From Desulfobacterales bacterium (GTDB lineage: Bacteria; Desulfobacterota; Desulfobacteria; Desulfobacterales; Desulfosalsimonadaceae), in NCBI GenBank assembly GCA_018334855.1, contig JAGXLE010000017.1, positions 1 to 12,012 of the forward strand: a stretch of 12,012 nucleotides of DNA, in the 5' to 3' direction. Below are positions 1 to 7,112 of the stretch, piece after piece. The position numbers were made by a program, and so were the translations under genes. Each line of letters opens with the position of its first letter. Position 1 is the first letter of the stretch. The notes under the pieces were generated by a model, which worked only from the letters and a program-made list of their open reading frames with translations, ran no database searches and was not told the origin of the DNA.

Positions 1-625
1 TGTCAGCCCCTGAATCATCGATGATCATGGCCTTGATGCCTTTGGCACCCATCACCGCACCCAGGCCGCCGCGGGCGGCATTGCGGGACGGATCGCCCAG
101 AACATCAGTAAAAGAAACCGATGCACTGCGATACTGCCGCTCGCCTGCTATGCCTGTGCAGATTACCGCAATGCCGGAACCGTAAAGCCCCTTTAAATTT
201 TCCACAAGCTCGTAATTTTTCATGTTCCGGAAAGCGTCCGCAGGTACGAGCTCTGCCCTGTCCTTTGAAATATAGAGACAAAAAAGCTGGTTGTCAGCCG
301 GCTGTCCCCGGACCACGATGGCACGGAACCCCAGCTTGTCAAGCATTTGGGCGGCCGGCCCCCCTGAGTTTGCCTCCTTGATGCCAAGGGTCAGCGGACT
401 TTTGGCTCCCACCGAAACCCGGCCCAGCTGCGGTGCCAGGGTGCCGGCAAGCGGGCCAGCGGCGATTATAAAATAATTGTCCCGACCCAGCGGATCGCAT
501 TCAGGAGAGACCTCCTCATTTAAGAGTCTGGCAATAAGAGCGCTGCCTCCCAGATGAGGCCATGATTCTGAAACGGGTTCTGTCACCGTTTCCGGATGAT
601 CCATATTCACGCGTAAAAGATTCAG
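1..625 (-). CDS. Aldehyde ferredoxin oxidoreductase family protein, N-terminal part (cut by window edge)
   Basis: About 208 residues are visible; the C-terminus lies beyond base 1. The family are tungsten-bispterin enzymes of the cytoplasm that interconvert aldehydes and carboxylates with ferredoxin. Family landmarks appear in the right order: LLRVN near the N-terminus, a LGGSALIARLL helix, IIAAGPLAGTLAP, KSPLTLGIKEANSGG (pterin-contact region), VICTGIAGERQYRSA, and RNAARGGLGAVMGAKGIKA, the best-conserved N-domain motif. The Fe-S cysteines would be in the missing part. The start is uncertain. The frame is open to a TTG at 682, but that lies on a TATAAT box and has no ribosome-binding site. 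GTG at 610 and ATG at 604 come after the conserved LLRVN. A CTG at 625 has a purine-rich GGGAAAGGA six bases upstream and keeps LLRVN, so it is used here. The family is clear; the aldehyde substrate, and membership of a subgroup such as BamB, cannot be told. Confidence 0.88.
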   Translation of the reverse strand, partial: MNLLRVNMDHPETVTEPVSESWPHLGGSALIARLLNEEVSPECDPLGRDNYFIIAAGPLAGTLAPQLGRVSVGAKSPLTLGIKEANSGGPAAQMLDKLGFRAIVVRGQPADNQLFCLYISKDRAELVPADAFRNMKNYELVENLKGLYGSGIAVICTGIAGERQYRSASVSFTDVLGDPSRNAARGGLGAVMGAKGIKAMIIDDSGAD

Positions 626-983
626 TTCCGATCCTTTCCCTGCTTTCGCCTGATTTGCTCCTTCAAACGACCAAGCAAACAATTATACTGGCAATTAAAT
701 AAAAAATTATTATAAATATCAAACACATCAAACTCGATTTTAAAACAGAAAATTAAGCCATCGGAATTCAACCTGACTAAAAATGGGGCCAGCTCATAAA
801 ATTAGGGACCAGTACTTGGGGGCACCGAACCTCAAAGTATTTGCACGCTTATACCACGCATGATAGATGTAAATCAAATTATTATTTGTCTACCCTCTTG
901 TTTAAAGGGTTACTCATAACGAAATTTGGAGCATCTGTGTAGCTAACGGAGAACTTTTTTTAAAACAACAGCCTGAAGAGAAA
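626..983. other. AT-rich intergenic region without a gene
   Basis: I see no credible coding sequence. On the minus strand two TATAAT hexamers (plus positions 682-687 and 709-714) could be -10 boxes for the oxidoreductase gene, but neither has a good -35 box at the right distance. At 785-793 and 804-813 there is an imperfect direct repeat of the form GGGRCCAGY, 19 bases apart; its meaning is unknown, and it may be debris of a mobile element. A weak hairpin (ACCCT at 892-896 with AGGGT at 906-910) precedes the decayed signalling gene. Confidence 0.5.
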
Positions 984-1580
984 ATGTCTATAAACGGTAA
1001 AAACATCTCCGGAAATCCGGAGAATGGCGAAGCAAAACTCAAGGTGCGCTATATAGGGAGGAGGCGCGGGCGTTTTTCCGGTTTGACCAGACCCCCCTTA
1101 GCGAAGTCATAGAGGATCTGCCCGACGGTTATTACGAGGTAAACCTGCAACGACTGCCTGCGGCAATCTGACTGCCTGGCCCGTCTTGGCGGCGACGAAT
1201 TCGCCGTGCTTCTTCCCGAAGCCGGAACCCAGGAAGCCAGGATAGTTGCCAACAGAATTCTTCGGGGCATGACCGAGCCATTCGACCTGTCCGGAGTAAT
1301 GGTGAGCGTCGTTATAAGCATCTGGATCGCGGTCTGTCCGCCTGAGAAAAAGATATCGGCAGACGCTTTGCTGGTGCAGGCAGACAATGCCATGTACCAT
1401 GCAAAAAGCACCGGATCAGGCTGAGCATTCGACGACGCTGGTGAGAACCATTCTGGCATTGGCCGAAAAAAAGGAGTTGAAAAATCGCAGGATTTAACGT
1501 GGCTTACCCGAAACGGCTGCGGTCTCGCCCAGGGATTTTTCCTAGCCTACCCTGCATCATGGAAGGACCTGCACCTATAA
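984..1580 (+). pseudogene. Decayed PAS-GGDEF-EAL (cyclic di-GMP signalling) gene
   Basis: Scraps of a multidomain c-di-GMP protein lie in the normal order but in different frames. ATG at 984, after GAAGAG, opens a 42-codon frame ending at 1112. A second frame, to 1171, holds PLSEVIEDLPDGYYEVNL, which resembles the start of a PAS domain. The first frame resumes after a TAA at 1140-1142 with CLRQSDCLARLGGDEFAVLL and runs to ADNAMYHAKSTGSG (stop at 1424), the second half of a GGDEF domain; its usual SIG is SIW. A third frame from about 1420 gives LVRTILALAEKKEL, and the GGDEF frame then gives NGCGLAQGFF up to a TAA at 1580; both match the C-terminal part of EAL domains. The EAL catalytic motif, most of the PAS and half of GGDEF are missing, so at least two internal deletions plus frameshifts are implied. 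It cannot encode an active cyclase or phosphodiesterase. Confidence 0.8.
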
Positions 1581-1586
1581 GTCAAG

Positions 1587-1636
1587 TAGTGCCCAACCGG
1601 AAATGGCTGATTTCCCCAATTTCCGGATGAGCACTA
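1587..1636. repeat. Interrupted palindrome with two competing pairings between convergent units
   Basis: Outer arms TAGTGC (1587-1592) and GCACTA (1631-1636) and inner arms CCGGAAAT (1597-1604) and ATTTCCGG (1619-1626) can fold as one long hairpin. A second copy of ATTTCC at 1610-1615 can pair with GGAAAT (1599-1604) instead, with a 5-base loop. It sits just beyond the stop of the universal stress protein gene and after the decayed signalling gene. It could terminate transcription from either side, but no clear T-tract follows on either strand. A REP-like or miniature mobile element is the alternative. Confidence 0.6.
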
Positions 1637-1641
1637 AGTGA

Positions 1642-2034
1642 CTATTTTACCGTAAGCACCGGGCAGGGAGCGTTTAAAATCAGGTACTGGGCAGTGGAGC
1701 CGAAAAGAAGCTTGCCCATCTTGGAACGCTTGCGGATACCTATAACGACCTCGTCCATCTCCTGCTCAGTGGCGTAGTTGACAAGATCCTCGTCAGGGGT
1801 CTGGCCGCGGACCAGCAGATGGGTTTCGCTTTCGATATCTTCTTTCTTTAGCTGCTCCTCTGCGCTTTTCAGTGCGCCCTCCAGCTGACCGATGGTTTTC
1901 TGCTCATCCTCGGTGCCTTTTTCCAGGGAAGCTACCAGATAAATCTTGGCATTTAAAGCTTTCGCCCGTTCAATCGCAGTATTTAGCGCGGTCCGGCAGG
2001 ATCTGGAACCGGTATAGCAAACCATAATTTTCAT
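1642..2034 (-). CDS. Universal stress protein (UspA family)
   Basis: This 130-residue protein is a single Usp domain, the usual length for the family being about 140. It starts MKIMVCYTGS (first beta strand) and ends LLFGSTAQYLILNAPCPVLTVK, the typical nucleotide-loop and final strand. The ATP-binding pattern G-2x-G-9x-G(S/T) is only partly kept: GIRKRSKMGKLLFGS has Lys where the second Gly normally stands, so ATP binding is not assured. Such proteins are small cytoplasmic dimers tied to stress or energy state. An AGAGGTC ribosome-binding site precedes the ATG. It lies 78 bp after livF on the same strand, so it may be the last gene of the transport operon, although a promoter in that gap cannot be excluded. 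The family is clear, the role unknown. Confidence 0.92.
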   Translation of the reverse strand: MKIMVCYTGSRSCRTALNTAIERAKALNAKIYLVASLEKGTEDEQKTIGQLEGALKSAEEQLKKEDIESETHLLVRGQTPDEDLVNYATEQEMDEVVIGIRKRSKMGKLLFGSTAQYLILNAPCPVLTVK

Positions 2035-2112
2035 ATCCGACCTCTTTGATTTTGCTGTAATGGATTTCTGCCCTCTTCCTGTTTCCTGTTCCGGCAGTAC
2101 TATACCATATTA

Positions 2113-2823
2113 TCAGGCTCCGATATAGGCTTTTCTTACTTTTTCGTCATCTTTTAGCTGAGCGCAGTCCCCTGAGAGTACGCAGCTGCCGTTTTCCAGG
2201 ACATAGCCCCGGTCTGTTATGTTTAAAGCCATGTTGGCATTCTGCTCTGACAGAAAAATGGTGGTGTCCATTTCCCGGTTGATGTTTGAAATAGTTTCAG
2301 CCATCTGCTCCACTATCAAAGGTGCCAGACCGACAGAGGGCTCGTCAAGGAGCAGAAGCTGGGGTTCGCTCATAAGGGAGCGGGCTATGGCAAGCATCTG
2401 TTGCTCTCCTCCGCTGAAAGTACCTGCCTCCTGGTTTCTGCGCTCCTTTAAAATCGGAAAAAGTTCGTAAACCCGGTCCAGGTTTTTCTGGATGCGGGGC
2501 TTGTTTCCTTTTATAGGATAAGCCCCCATAATCAAGTTCTTTTCAACAGAGAGCCGCGGAAAAAGCTGTCTGCCCTGAGGGCACAGCACCAAGCCGGCTT
2601 CTACTATCTTGTGGACGGGCATCCGGTGAATTCCCATTCCATTGAACTCTATAGTGCCGGAGTTGGGCTTTAACACTCCGGCAACAGTCCTGAACAAAGT
2701 AGTTTTGCCTGCGCCGTTACTGCCCAGAAGGGCAACAAACTCGCCCTGTTCAATCTCCAAGGAGACGTTATGAATGATCTGCAAACCGCCGATATCCGTA
2801 TATACATTTTTGAGCTTAAGCAT
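2113..2823 (-). CDS. livF: Liv-type ABC importer, ATPase subunit LivF
   Basis: LivF is one of the two cytoplasmic ATPases that drive the branched-chain amino acid (HAAT) class of ABC importers. In the 236 residues: Walker A GSNGAGKTT (34-42), Q-loop region CPQGRQLFPRLSV (about 81-93), signature FSGGEQQ (136-142), Walker B LLLLDEP (156-162), D-loop SVGLAP, and SEQNANMAL where the H-loop His is Gln, which is usual for LivF. The length is normal. The ATG overlaps the end of livG by 8 bases, with GGGAGGGG just upstream, so the two are translationally coupled. It is the last transporter gene of the unit. The family and subunit are sure; the transported substrate is not shown by this subunit. Confidence 0.96.
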   Translation of the reverse strand: MLKLKNVYTDIGGLQIIHNVSLEIEQGEFVALLGSNGAGKTTLFRTVAGVLKPNSGTIEFNGMGIHRMPVHKIVEAGLVLCPQGRQLFPRLSVEKNLIMGAYPIKGNKPRIQKNLDRVYELFPILKERRNQEAGTFSGGEQQMLAIARSLMSEPQLLLLDEPSVGLAPLIVEQMAETISNINREMDTTIFLSEQNANMALNITDRGYVLENGSCVLSGDCAQLKDDEKVRKAYIGA

Positions 2824-3577
2824 TCACTTCCCCTCCCAGGTAAGCCTGGATCACCGCCTGGTCGGATTTGACTTCATCAGGCGATCCATCTGCAATTTTT
2901 TTACCATAGTTTAAAACAACAATCCGATCCACCAGCCCCATGATCATCTGCATCTTGTGTTCTATCAGACACACTGTCGTCCCGTTATCCCTTACCCGGC
3001 GGATCAGGTCGGTTACCCGCTCTGTTTCTTCCTGGATCAGTCCGCCTGTAGGTTCGTCAAGAAGGAGAATCCGGGGCTTGCATACCAGGGCAATACCGAT
3101 TGCCAGGCGCTTTTGTTCCTCCTGGGACAGGGCGGGTACAAAATAATCGCTTTTGTCTGCAAGTCCCAGAAAATCCAGGGTTTCCATGGAGCGCTTATAT
3201 GCCTCGGTCTGATATGCCTTCCATGCAGGAGTATGCAAAAGCGTATTCCAGAATCCCAGGCCGGTCCGCCACTTGTAGCCGATCATCAGGTTGTCGATGA
3301 CCCGGAGCTGATCAAACAGGCTGGTGGTCTGGAAAGTTCTGGATATACCCTTTGACGCGACCTTGTAGGGCCGCAGGCCGGTGATCTCCTGGTCCTCAAT
3401 ATAAATCCGGCCAGAGGTGGGCTTAAGCGTGCCTGTAATCAGATTGAAAACAGTGGATTTGCCAGCCCCGTTAGGCCCGATAATGGCCAGGATCTCGCCT
3501 TTTTTAATATCAAAACTCAGTTCGTGGACGGCAACAAGTCCGTAAAAGCGCTTGGTCAGAGATTCAACTCGAAGCAT
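2816..3577 (-). CDS. livG: Liv-type ABC importer, ATPase subunit LivG (atypical signature loop)
   Basis: This is the second cytoplasmic ATPase of the importer, pairing with LivF under LivH/LivM. With the start chosen at 3577 it has 253 residues. The choice rests on GGAG seven bases upstream and on the protein then beginning MLRVESLTKRF, as is usual. A start at 3625 would add 16 unlikely residues and enlarge the overlap with livM. Walker A GPNGAGKST is at 34-42, the Q-loop Gln at about 83, Walker B ILLLDEP at 170-176, and the H-loop His in LIEHKMQ at 207. The C-terminal LivG extension (VIQAYLGGE) is present. The ABC signature is odd: LSQEEQKRL (150-158), where LSGGQ or the LivG form with a conserved Gly is expected, so the Gly that contacts ATP is Glu. 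The rest of the protein looks intact. Confidence 0.95.
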   Translation of the reverse strand: MLRVESLTKRFYGLVAVHELSFDIKKGEILAIIGPNGAGKSTVFNLITGTLKPTSGRIYIEDQEITGLRPYKVASKGISRTFQTTSLFDQLRVIDNLMIGYKWRTGLGFWNTLLHTPAWKAYQTEAYKRSMETLDFLGLADKSDYFVPALSQEEQKRLAIGIALVCKPRILLLDEPTGGLIQEETERVTDLIRRVRDNGTTVCLIEHKMQMIMGLVDRIVVLNYGKKIADGSPDEVKSDQAVIQAYLGGEVNA

Positions 3578-4568
3578 GGCCACTCTCCGTTGTCTTTCGT
3601 TGGCGCCAGGCGACAACTTTTTCATTTAACCGGCGCAGTCCGCCGACAAGACCCATGGGAAAATAAATAATCACCAAAATAAGCAGTGCCCCGAAAATCA
3701 GCATCCGAAAATCTTCGAGAAACTGCATGAATTCCATGATAATCGGTATGGCGAAAGCGCCTACAACCGGGCCTGACAAGGTCGCCATACCTCCGAGTAT
3801 CACAAAAATCAAAAAATTAAATGTCATCATGTAGCCGGCGGCAGTCGGGCTGACCGCGCCAATAATTGCGGCATAAAGACCGCCGGCAATGCCTGCGATA
3901 AAATTTCCGGCAACAAAAGAAACCAGCTTGGTGGTAAAAGTGTTTATGCCCACTGAATCTGCCAGGGGCTCGTTGTTTCGCACGGCCATAAATGTCAGGC
4001 CGAAAACAGAATATACCAGACGGTGAAGGGCAAACAGCACAATCAAAAGAAAAGCAAGTGACAGATAATACATGCCTGTCTGGGTAAAGAAAGTAATCTC
4101 TCCGAAAAACGGCACTGGGATCGCCGAAGGCCTCGGTATTCCGAAAATGCCGTTATGTCCTCCTGTAAGTTCAATCCAGTTGCCGGAAACGATCCAGACG
4201 ATCACCCCGAAACACAAAGTGACAATGGCAAAATAAGCCCCACGGGTACGCAGGGTCGGAAGCCCTATAAGCAGACCGATAAACGCGGAAATCAGTGCTG
4301 AGGCCGGCAAAGCCAGCCAGAACGAAATACCGGCCTTGGTCATTATGGCTACCCCGTATGCCCCTATTCCGAAAAAAGCGCCGTGTGCCAGGGTCACCTG
4401 GCCGGTATAGCCGAGAATAAGGTTCATCCCCGAAGTTGAAATGGCGAAAATGACGCTCATGGTAACAATCTGAAATATGTAGGCGTCAGGCACATACCAG
4501 GGCAGAAGCAGCGCCGCGGCAAGAATCACCAGGTATAACAGCTTGGTATGAATCGGCTTTGTAAACAC
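3564..4568 (-). CDS. livM: Liv-type ABC importer, membrane permease LivM
   Basis: This 334-residue inner-membrane subunit has many hydrophobic segments, and with LivH it forms the translocation path. The hallmark GYTGQVTLAHGAFFGIGAYG lies at about 54-73, close to LivM consensus. Later segments include VSFVAGNFIAGIAGGLYAAI and ILGGMATLSGPVVGAF, the cytoplasmic loop that contacts the ATPases. The C-terminus ends in a basic tail. The start codon is GTG (4568), preceded by GGGAGG that overlaps the last codons of livH. The 3' end overlaps livG by 14 bases. The length is typical. The family is certain; substrate specificity is set by the binding protein. Confidence 0.95.
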   Translation of the reverse strand: MFTKPIHTKLLYLVILAAALLLPWYVPDAYIFQIVTMSVIFAISTSGMNLILGYTGQVTLAHGAFFGIGAYGVAIMTKAGISFWLALPASALISAFIGLLIGLPTLRTRGAYFAIVTLCFGVIVWIVSGNWIELTGGHNGIFGIPRPSAIPVPFFGEITFFTQTGMYYLSLAFLLIVLFALHRLVYSVFGLTFMAVRNNEPLADSVGINTFTTKLVSFVAGNFIAGIAGGLYAAIIGAVSPTAAGYMMTFNFLIFVILGGMATLSGPVVGAFAIPIIMEFMQFLEDFRMLIFGALLILVIIYFPMGLVGGLRRLNEKVVAWRQRKTTESGHASS

Positions 4569-4571
4569 AGT

Positions 4572-5435
4572 CTAGACCTCCCTTTTGCCGAATAATCCGG
4601 TTGGCTTTATTGATAAAATCAGTATCAGTGCGGCGAATGCAAACACGTCCTTGTAGGCAGCCGAAATATAGCCGCCGCCCAGGGCTTCGATCAAACCCAG
4701 GAGATAACCCCCGAGGATTGCCCCGGGCACGCTGCCCATCCCTCCCAGAATTACTATCACAAACGCCTTCATTCCCAGAATTGCTCCCATGGAAGGTGAA
4801 AGCATAAAAATGGGGGATATTAAGCTTGCAGCAACTGCTGCAGTCCCTGTTGAAATCGCAAATGTCATTGCAGATACCCGGTTGACGTTTATGCCTGTAA
4901 GCATGGCCCCTTCCCTGTTCTGGGCCACGGCCTCGATAGTGGCGCCTGCAATGGTCTTTTTCATAAACAGGTGCAGTCCTGCTATGAGTACAATCGCTCC
5001 GATAATCACCAGCAGCCGCTGTACGCTCATGGTAATTCCCAGAAGCTCTATAGCCTGAGGATGGGGGTTCGGGATCCGAAGTCCCTGTGGCCCCCATACC
5101 ACCAGTGCAAACGATTCCAGAAACAGCAGGGAACCCACTGCTGCAATAAATGCATTGATATGCGGCTGATCGTTTAAAGGGCGGTATACAAACTTCTCCA
5201 TAAGAACGCCCACCAGACCGAGGGCGGCTACAGAGAGCACCATGCCCGCCCAGTATCCCAGGCCCAGGGTGCCGGCAAAGAAAAAAAGACAGTAGCCTCC
5301 CAGCATATATAGATGGCCGTGGGCAAAATTGGGAATGTTTAAAATCCCCATGACCAGGGTCAGCCCCAGCGCCACGATCGCGTAGGTACTGCCGAACATG
5401 ATACCGTTGAATAACTGCTGCAGGAAAAGTTCCAT
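4572..5435 (-). CDS. livH: Liv-type ABC importer, membrane permease LivH
   Basis: This 287-residue integral membrane protein is the partner of LivM. The N-terminus QQLFNGIMFGSTYAIVALGL and the following LTLVMGILNIPNFAHGHLYMLGGY are the standard LivH opening. Near the C-terminus, ILGGMGSVPGAILGGYLLGL is the conserved loop that docks the ATPase. The ATG follows AGAGGTGAGA at a good distance. The stop codon (TAG at 4574-4572) lies inside the ribosome-binding region of livM, giving tight coupling with only three bases between the genes. It is separated from livK by 116 bp holding a strong hairpin. Confidence 0.95.
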   Translation of the reverse strand: MELFLQQLFNGIMFGSTYAIVALGLTLVMGILNIPNFAHGHLYMLGGYCLFFFAGTLGLGYWAGMVLSVAALGLVGVLMEKFVYRPLNDQPHINAFIAAVGSLLFLESFALVVWGPQGLRIPNPHPQAIELLGITMSVQRLLVIIGAIVLIAGLHLFMKKTIAGATIEAVAQNREGAMLTGINVNRVSAMTFAISTGTAAVAASLISPIFMLSPSMGAILGMKAFVIVILGGMGSVPGAILGGYLLGLIEALGGGYISAAYKDVFAFAALILILSIKPTGLFGKREV

Positions 5436-5491
5436 TAACTCTCACCTCTTGCTGTCTGTAAGGCCTGCCCGGCCATTCTTCCATAAATTTT

Positions 5492-5539
5492 GCCCGGGGC
5501 CTGCCATATCCGGCATACGGGTTTTATAAGGCCCCGGGC
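5492..5539 (-). promoter_or_regulatory. Strong intercistronic hairpin between livK and livH
   Basis: GCCCGGGGCCT (5492-5502) and AGGCCCCGGGC (5529-5539) form a perfect 11-bp stem. A smaller TGCC/GGCA hairpin sits in the loop, and outer AATTTT/AAAATT arms extend it. It lies just after the livK stop. No U-tract follows on the minus strand, so complete termination is unlikely. In other binding-protein operons such hairpins protect the upstream mRNA or cause partial attenuation, giving more binding protein than permease. That role is inferred here. Confidence 0.7.
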
Positions 5540-5551
5540 GGTTAAAATTAC

Positions 5552-6814
5552 TTAATCCGTAGTATAACCTTCAAGCGGCAGCCAGCGGGTTTCAATTCCG
5601 GAGGGCGCCATCTTCTTGTACTTTTCAAACGCATCCTCGTCCTCGGGCCACCACAGATACTGGTAGGCCTCTGCATATTCGCCGTCTTTGATCACGCCTG
5701 TTGTGGCGGGCACAAGCAGTTTGGTTTCCAGTATCCCCAGATACGGTGTGGGCACGTTTTCCGCGCTCTGCGGCAGGACCTCGGGCATGGCCGCCTTGAT
5801 GGCCGCCGGGTCCGTGACAGTACCGGCTTCTTTCATGGCATCAAACACGATATTCAGGGCTGAATAATTGAGCATGGCCTCAAACGTGTTGTGCACGCCG
5901 AATTTTTCTTCATAGCGCTTGTTAAAATCCTTAACCGCAGGCGTAGGCACATCCAGTACCTGGGCGATTCCCACGACATCGTTCATCAGGGAAAGATCGC
6001 CGTCAAAGACCACGTCTGCAATGTAGTCCATCTTGGCCTGATCCACCAGGACAAAGCCGCCTTCAAAGCCCAGGTTTCTGGCCTGCTCAATAACCAGGCC
6101 GGTTGGTTCGGAAGGGCCGCCAATAAGCAGAAAATCCGGGTTAGTGGCAAGAACGGCACTCAGCTGTGCGGAATAATCCGTTTCCGTGTAGTAGTTTGCC
6201 GGCTTGTCAGCAGTGATCTCGCCGCCCAGGCTTTCCCAGTGATGCTTCCATGCATGTCTCCACTCGTCGCCGTATGCTCCCAGGGTGACGAGCATGCCGC
6301 ATTTGCGCCATCCCTTTTCCCATGCTATATCGGCAAACGCCCTGACATAGGCCGTAAAGGGCGGAGGAATGGAAGCAGTCAGTTCGTTGTCCAGCTCATC
6401 GATCTTAGGTGTACTGCTGTAGGCCATCATCAGGAATTTCGAACCCGGCTGCTCGTTTATCTCCATTAAAGGAGCGATGGTGTTAAACACAGGATTGAAA
6501 ATCACGCGGGCTCCATCCCTGGCACGCAGGCGGCGGGCATTGTTGACCGCTGCCGTGGGATCTATCATGTCATCATAAGTCTTTAGATTAAAAGTATAAT
6601 TGGTTCCGTCTATCGTGATGCCTCCTGCCTTGTTGATGTCTTTTACAGCCATTTCAAGGCCGTTGGCATTGTCGCGCCCGTAACCGGAACCCGGTCCGCT
6701 CAAGGGGCCGGTAAAACCGATTGTAACCTCCTCGGCCCAGGCGCCCGTACAGAAAAAAGCCAGTGTCAGGATTCCCAAAACAAGGCTAAACGAAAATTTC
6801 TTCAATCTTTTCAT
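5552..6814 (-). CDS. livK: Periplasmic substrate-binding protein of the Liv-type importer
   Basis: This is a type I periplasmic binding protein (Peripla_BP_6 / LivJK class) of 420 residues. Residues 1-27 are a Sec signal peptide: basic MKRLKK, a hydrophobic core, and cleavage expected after AWA before EEVTIG. Cys22 is not in a proper lipobox because Phe precedes it. The mature protein opens with VTIGFTGPLSGPGSGYGRDN and keeps YDDMIDPTAAVNNARRL, both typical. The segment where LivJ has its ligand-binding serines reads FNPVFNTIAPLM here, so the ligand may not be a branched-chain amino acid. A strong AGGAGGGG precedes the ATG. It is the first gene of its operon, with a good promoter and a long structured leader. 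Aromatic, short-chain or dicarboxylic acids are plausible ligands given the neighbouring CoA dehydrogenases, but this is inference. Confidence 0.93.
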   Translation of the reverse strand: MKRLKKFSFSLVLGILTLAFFCTGAWAEEVTIGFTGPLSGPGSGYGRDNANGLEMAVKDINKAGGITIDGTNYTFNLKTYDDMIDPTAAVNNARRLRARDGARVIFNPVFNTIAPLMEINEQPGSKFLMMAYSSTPKIDELDNELTASIPPPFTAYVRAFADIAWEKGWRKCGMLVTLGAYGDEWRHAWKHHWESLGGEITADKPANYYTETDYSAQLSAVLATNPDFLLIGGPSEPTGLVIEQARNLGFEGGFVLVDQAKMDYIADVVFDGDLSLMNDVVGIAQVLDVPTPAVKDFNKRYEEKFGVHNTFEAMLNYSALNIVFDAMKEAGTVTDPAAIKAAMPEVLPQSAENVPTPYLGILETKLLVPATTGVIKDGEYAEAYQYLWWPEDEDAFEKYKKMAPSGIETRWLPLEGYTTD

Positions 6815-6872
6815 TACATTCCCCTCCTTTTTGGTTTTAGATGACCGGGGCAGCAGCGGCTGTCTTTAATCC

Positions 6873-6920
6873 GCCGGTTGCCGGCAGGCCGCCTTCGGTC
6901 TGCCCCGATTCGCTTTCGGG
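6873..6920 (-). promoter_or_regulatory. Structured 5' leader of livK with three hairpins
   Basis: Within the expected leader of about 180 nt there are three stems. CCCGA/TCGGG is at 6904-6920. GGCAG-x-CCG with CGG-x-CTGCC is at 6883-6904. GCCGG/CCGGC with a 3-base loop is at 6873-6885. The last two share bases 6883-6885 and so cannot both form fully. I could not match the region to a known riboswitch class. It may be a regulatory leader or simply GC-rich spacer. Confidence 0.45.
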
Positions 6921-6998
6921 CTTCCCCCCATGCCGGAAAAAGGGTAGCCCGCATTAACGCCGTTTACTGCATTTCTGAACCAGAAAGGCCTTTAAAAA

Positions 6999-7027
6999 AT
7001 TCTATATTTACCCCAGGGCATTGTCAA
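6999..7027 (-). promoter_or_regulatory. Sigma-70-type promoter for the livKHMGF operon
   Basis: On the minus strand, TTGACA (7027-7022) is followed after exactly 17 bases by TAGAAT (7004-6999). That is a perfect -35 and a one-mismatch -10 box. Transcription would begin near 6992, leaving a leader of roughly 180 nt before livK. Confidence 0.75.
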
Positions 7028-7112
7028 AAACTATTTGCTCCTGCATGCGCCTGTTTGCCTTTTGGCATCTCTATTTAATATAATCTTTTTCTTTGGTTTA
7101 AGGTAAAACTGT

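Noticed and set aside
785..813. Two short GGGRCCAGY repeats as an insertion-sequence end
   Set aside because: No transposase, no second end and no target duplication are visible, so they are only mentioned in the intergenic entry.
683..983. Possible c-di-GMP riboswitch in front of the decayed GGDEF gene
   Set aside because: I could not find the conserved GEMM sequence blocks; only a weak 5-bp hairpin is present.
1049..1459. 136-codon minus-strand frame opposite the decayed signalling gene
   Set aside because: The plus strand carries clear GGDEF and EAL similarity; the minus-strand frame has none.
4486..5484. 332-codon minus-strand frame across livH
   Set aside because: The translation is rich in Gly, Arg, Ser and Cys with no membrane segments, whereas livH in the other frame matches its family from end to end.
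5891..6469. 192-codon open frame on the plus strand inside livK
   Set aside because: It is a shadow of the clearly coding binding-protein gene, and the translation shows no recognisable fold or motif.
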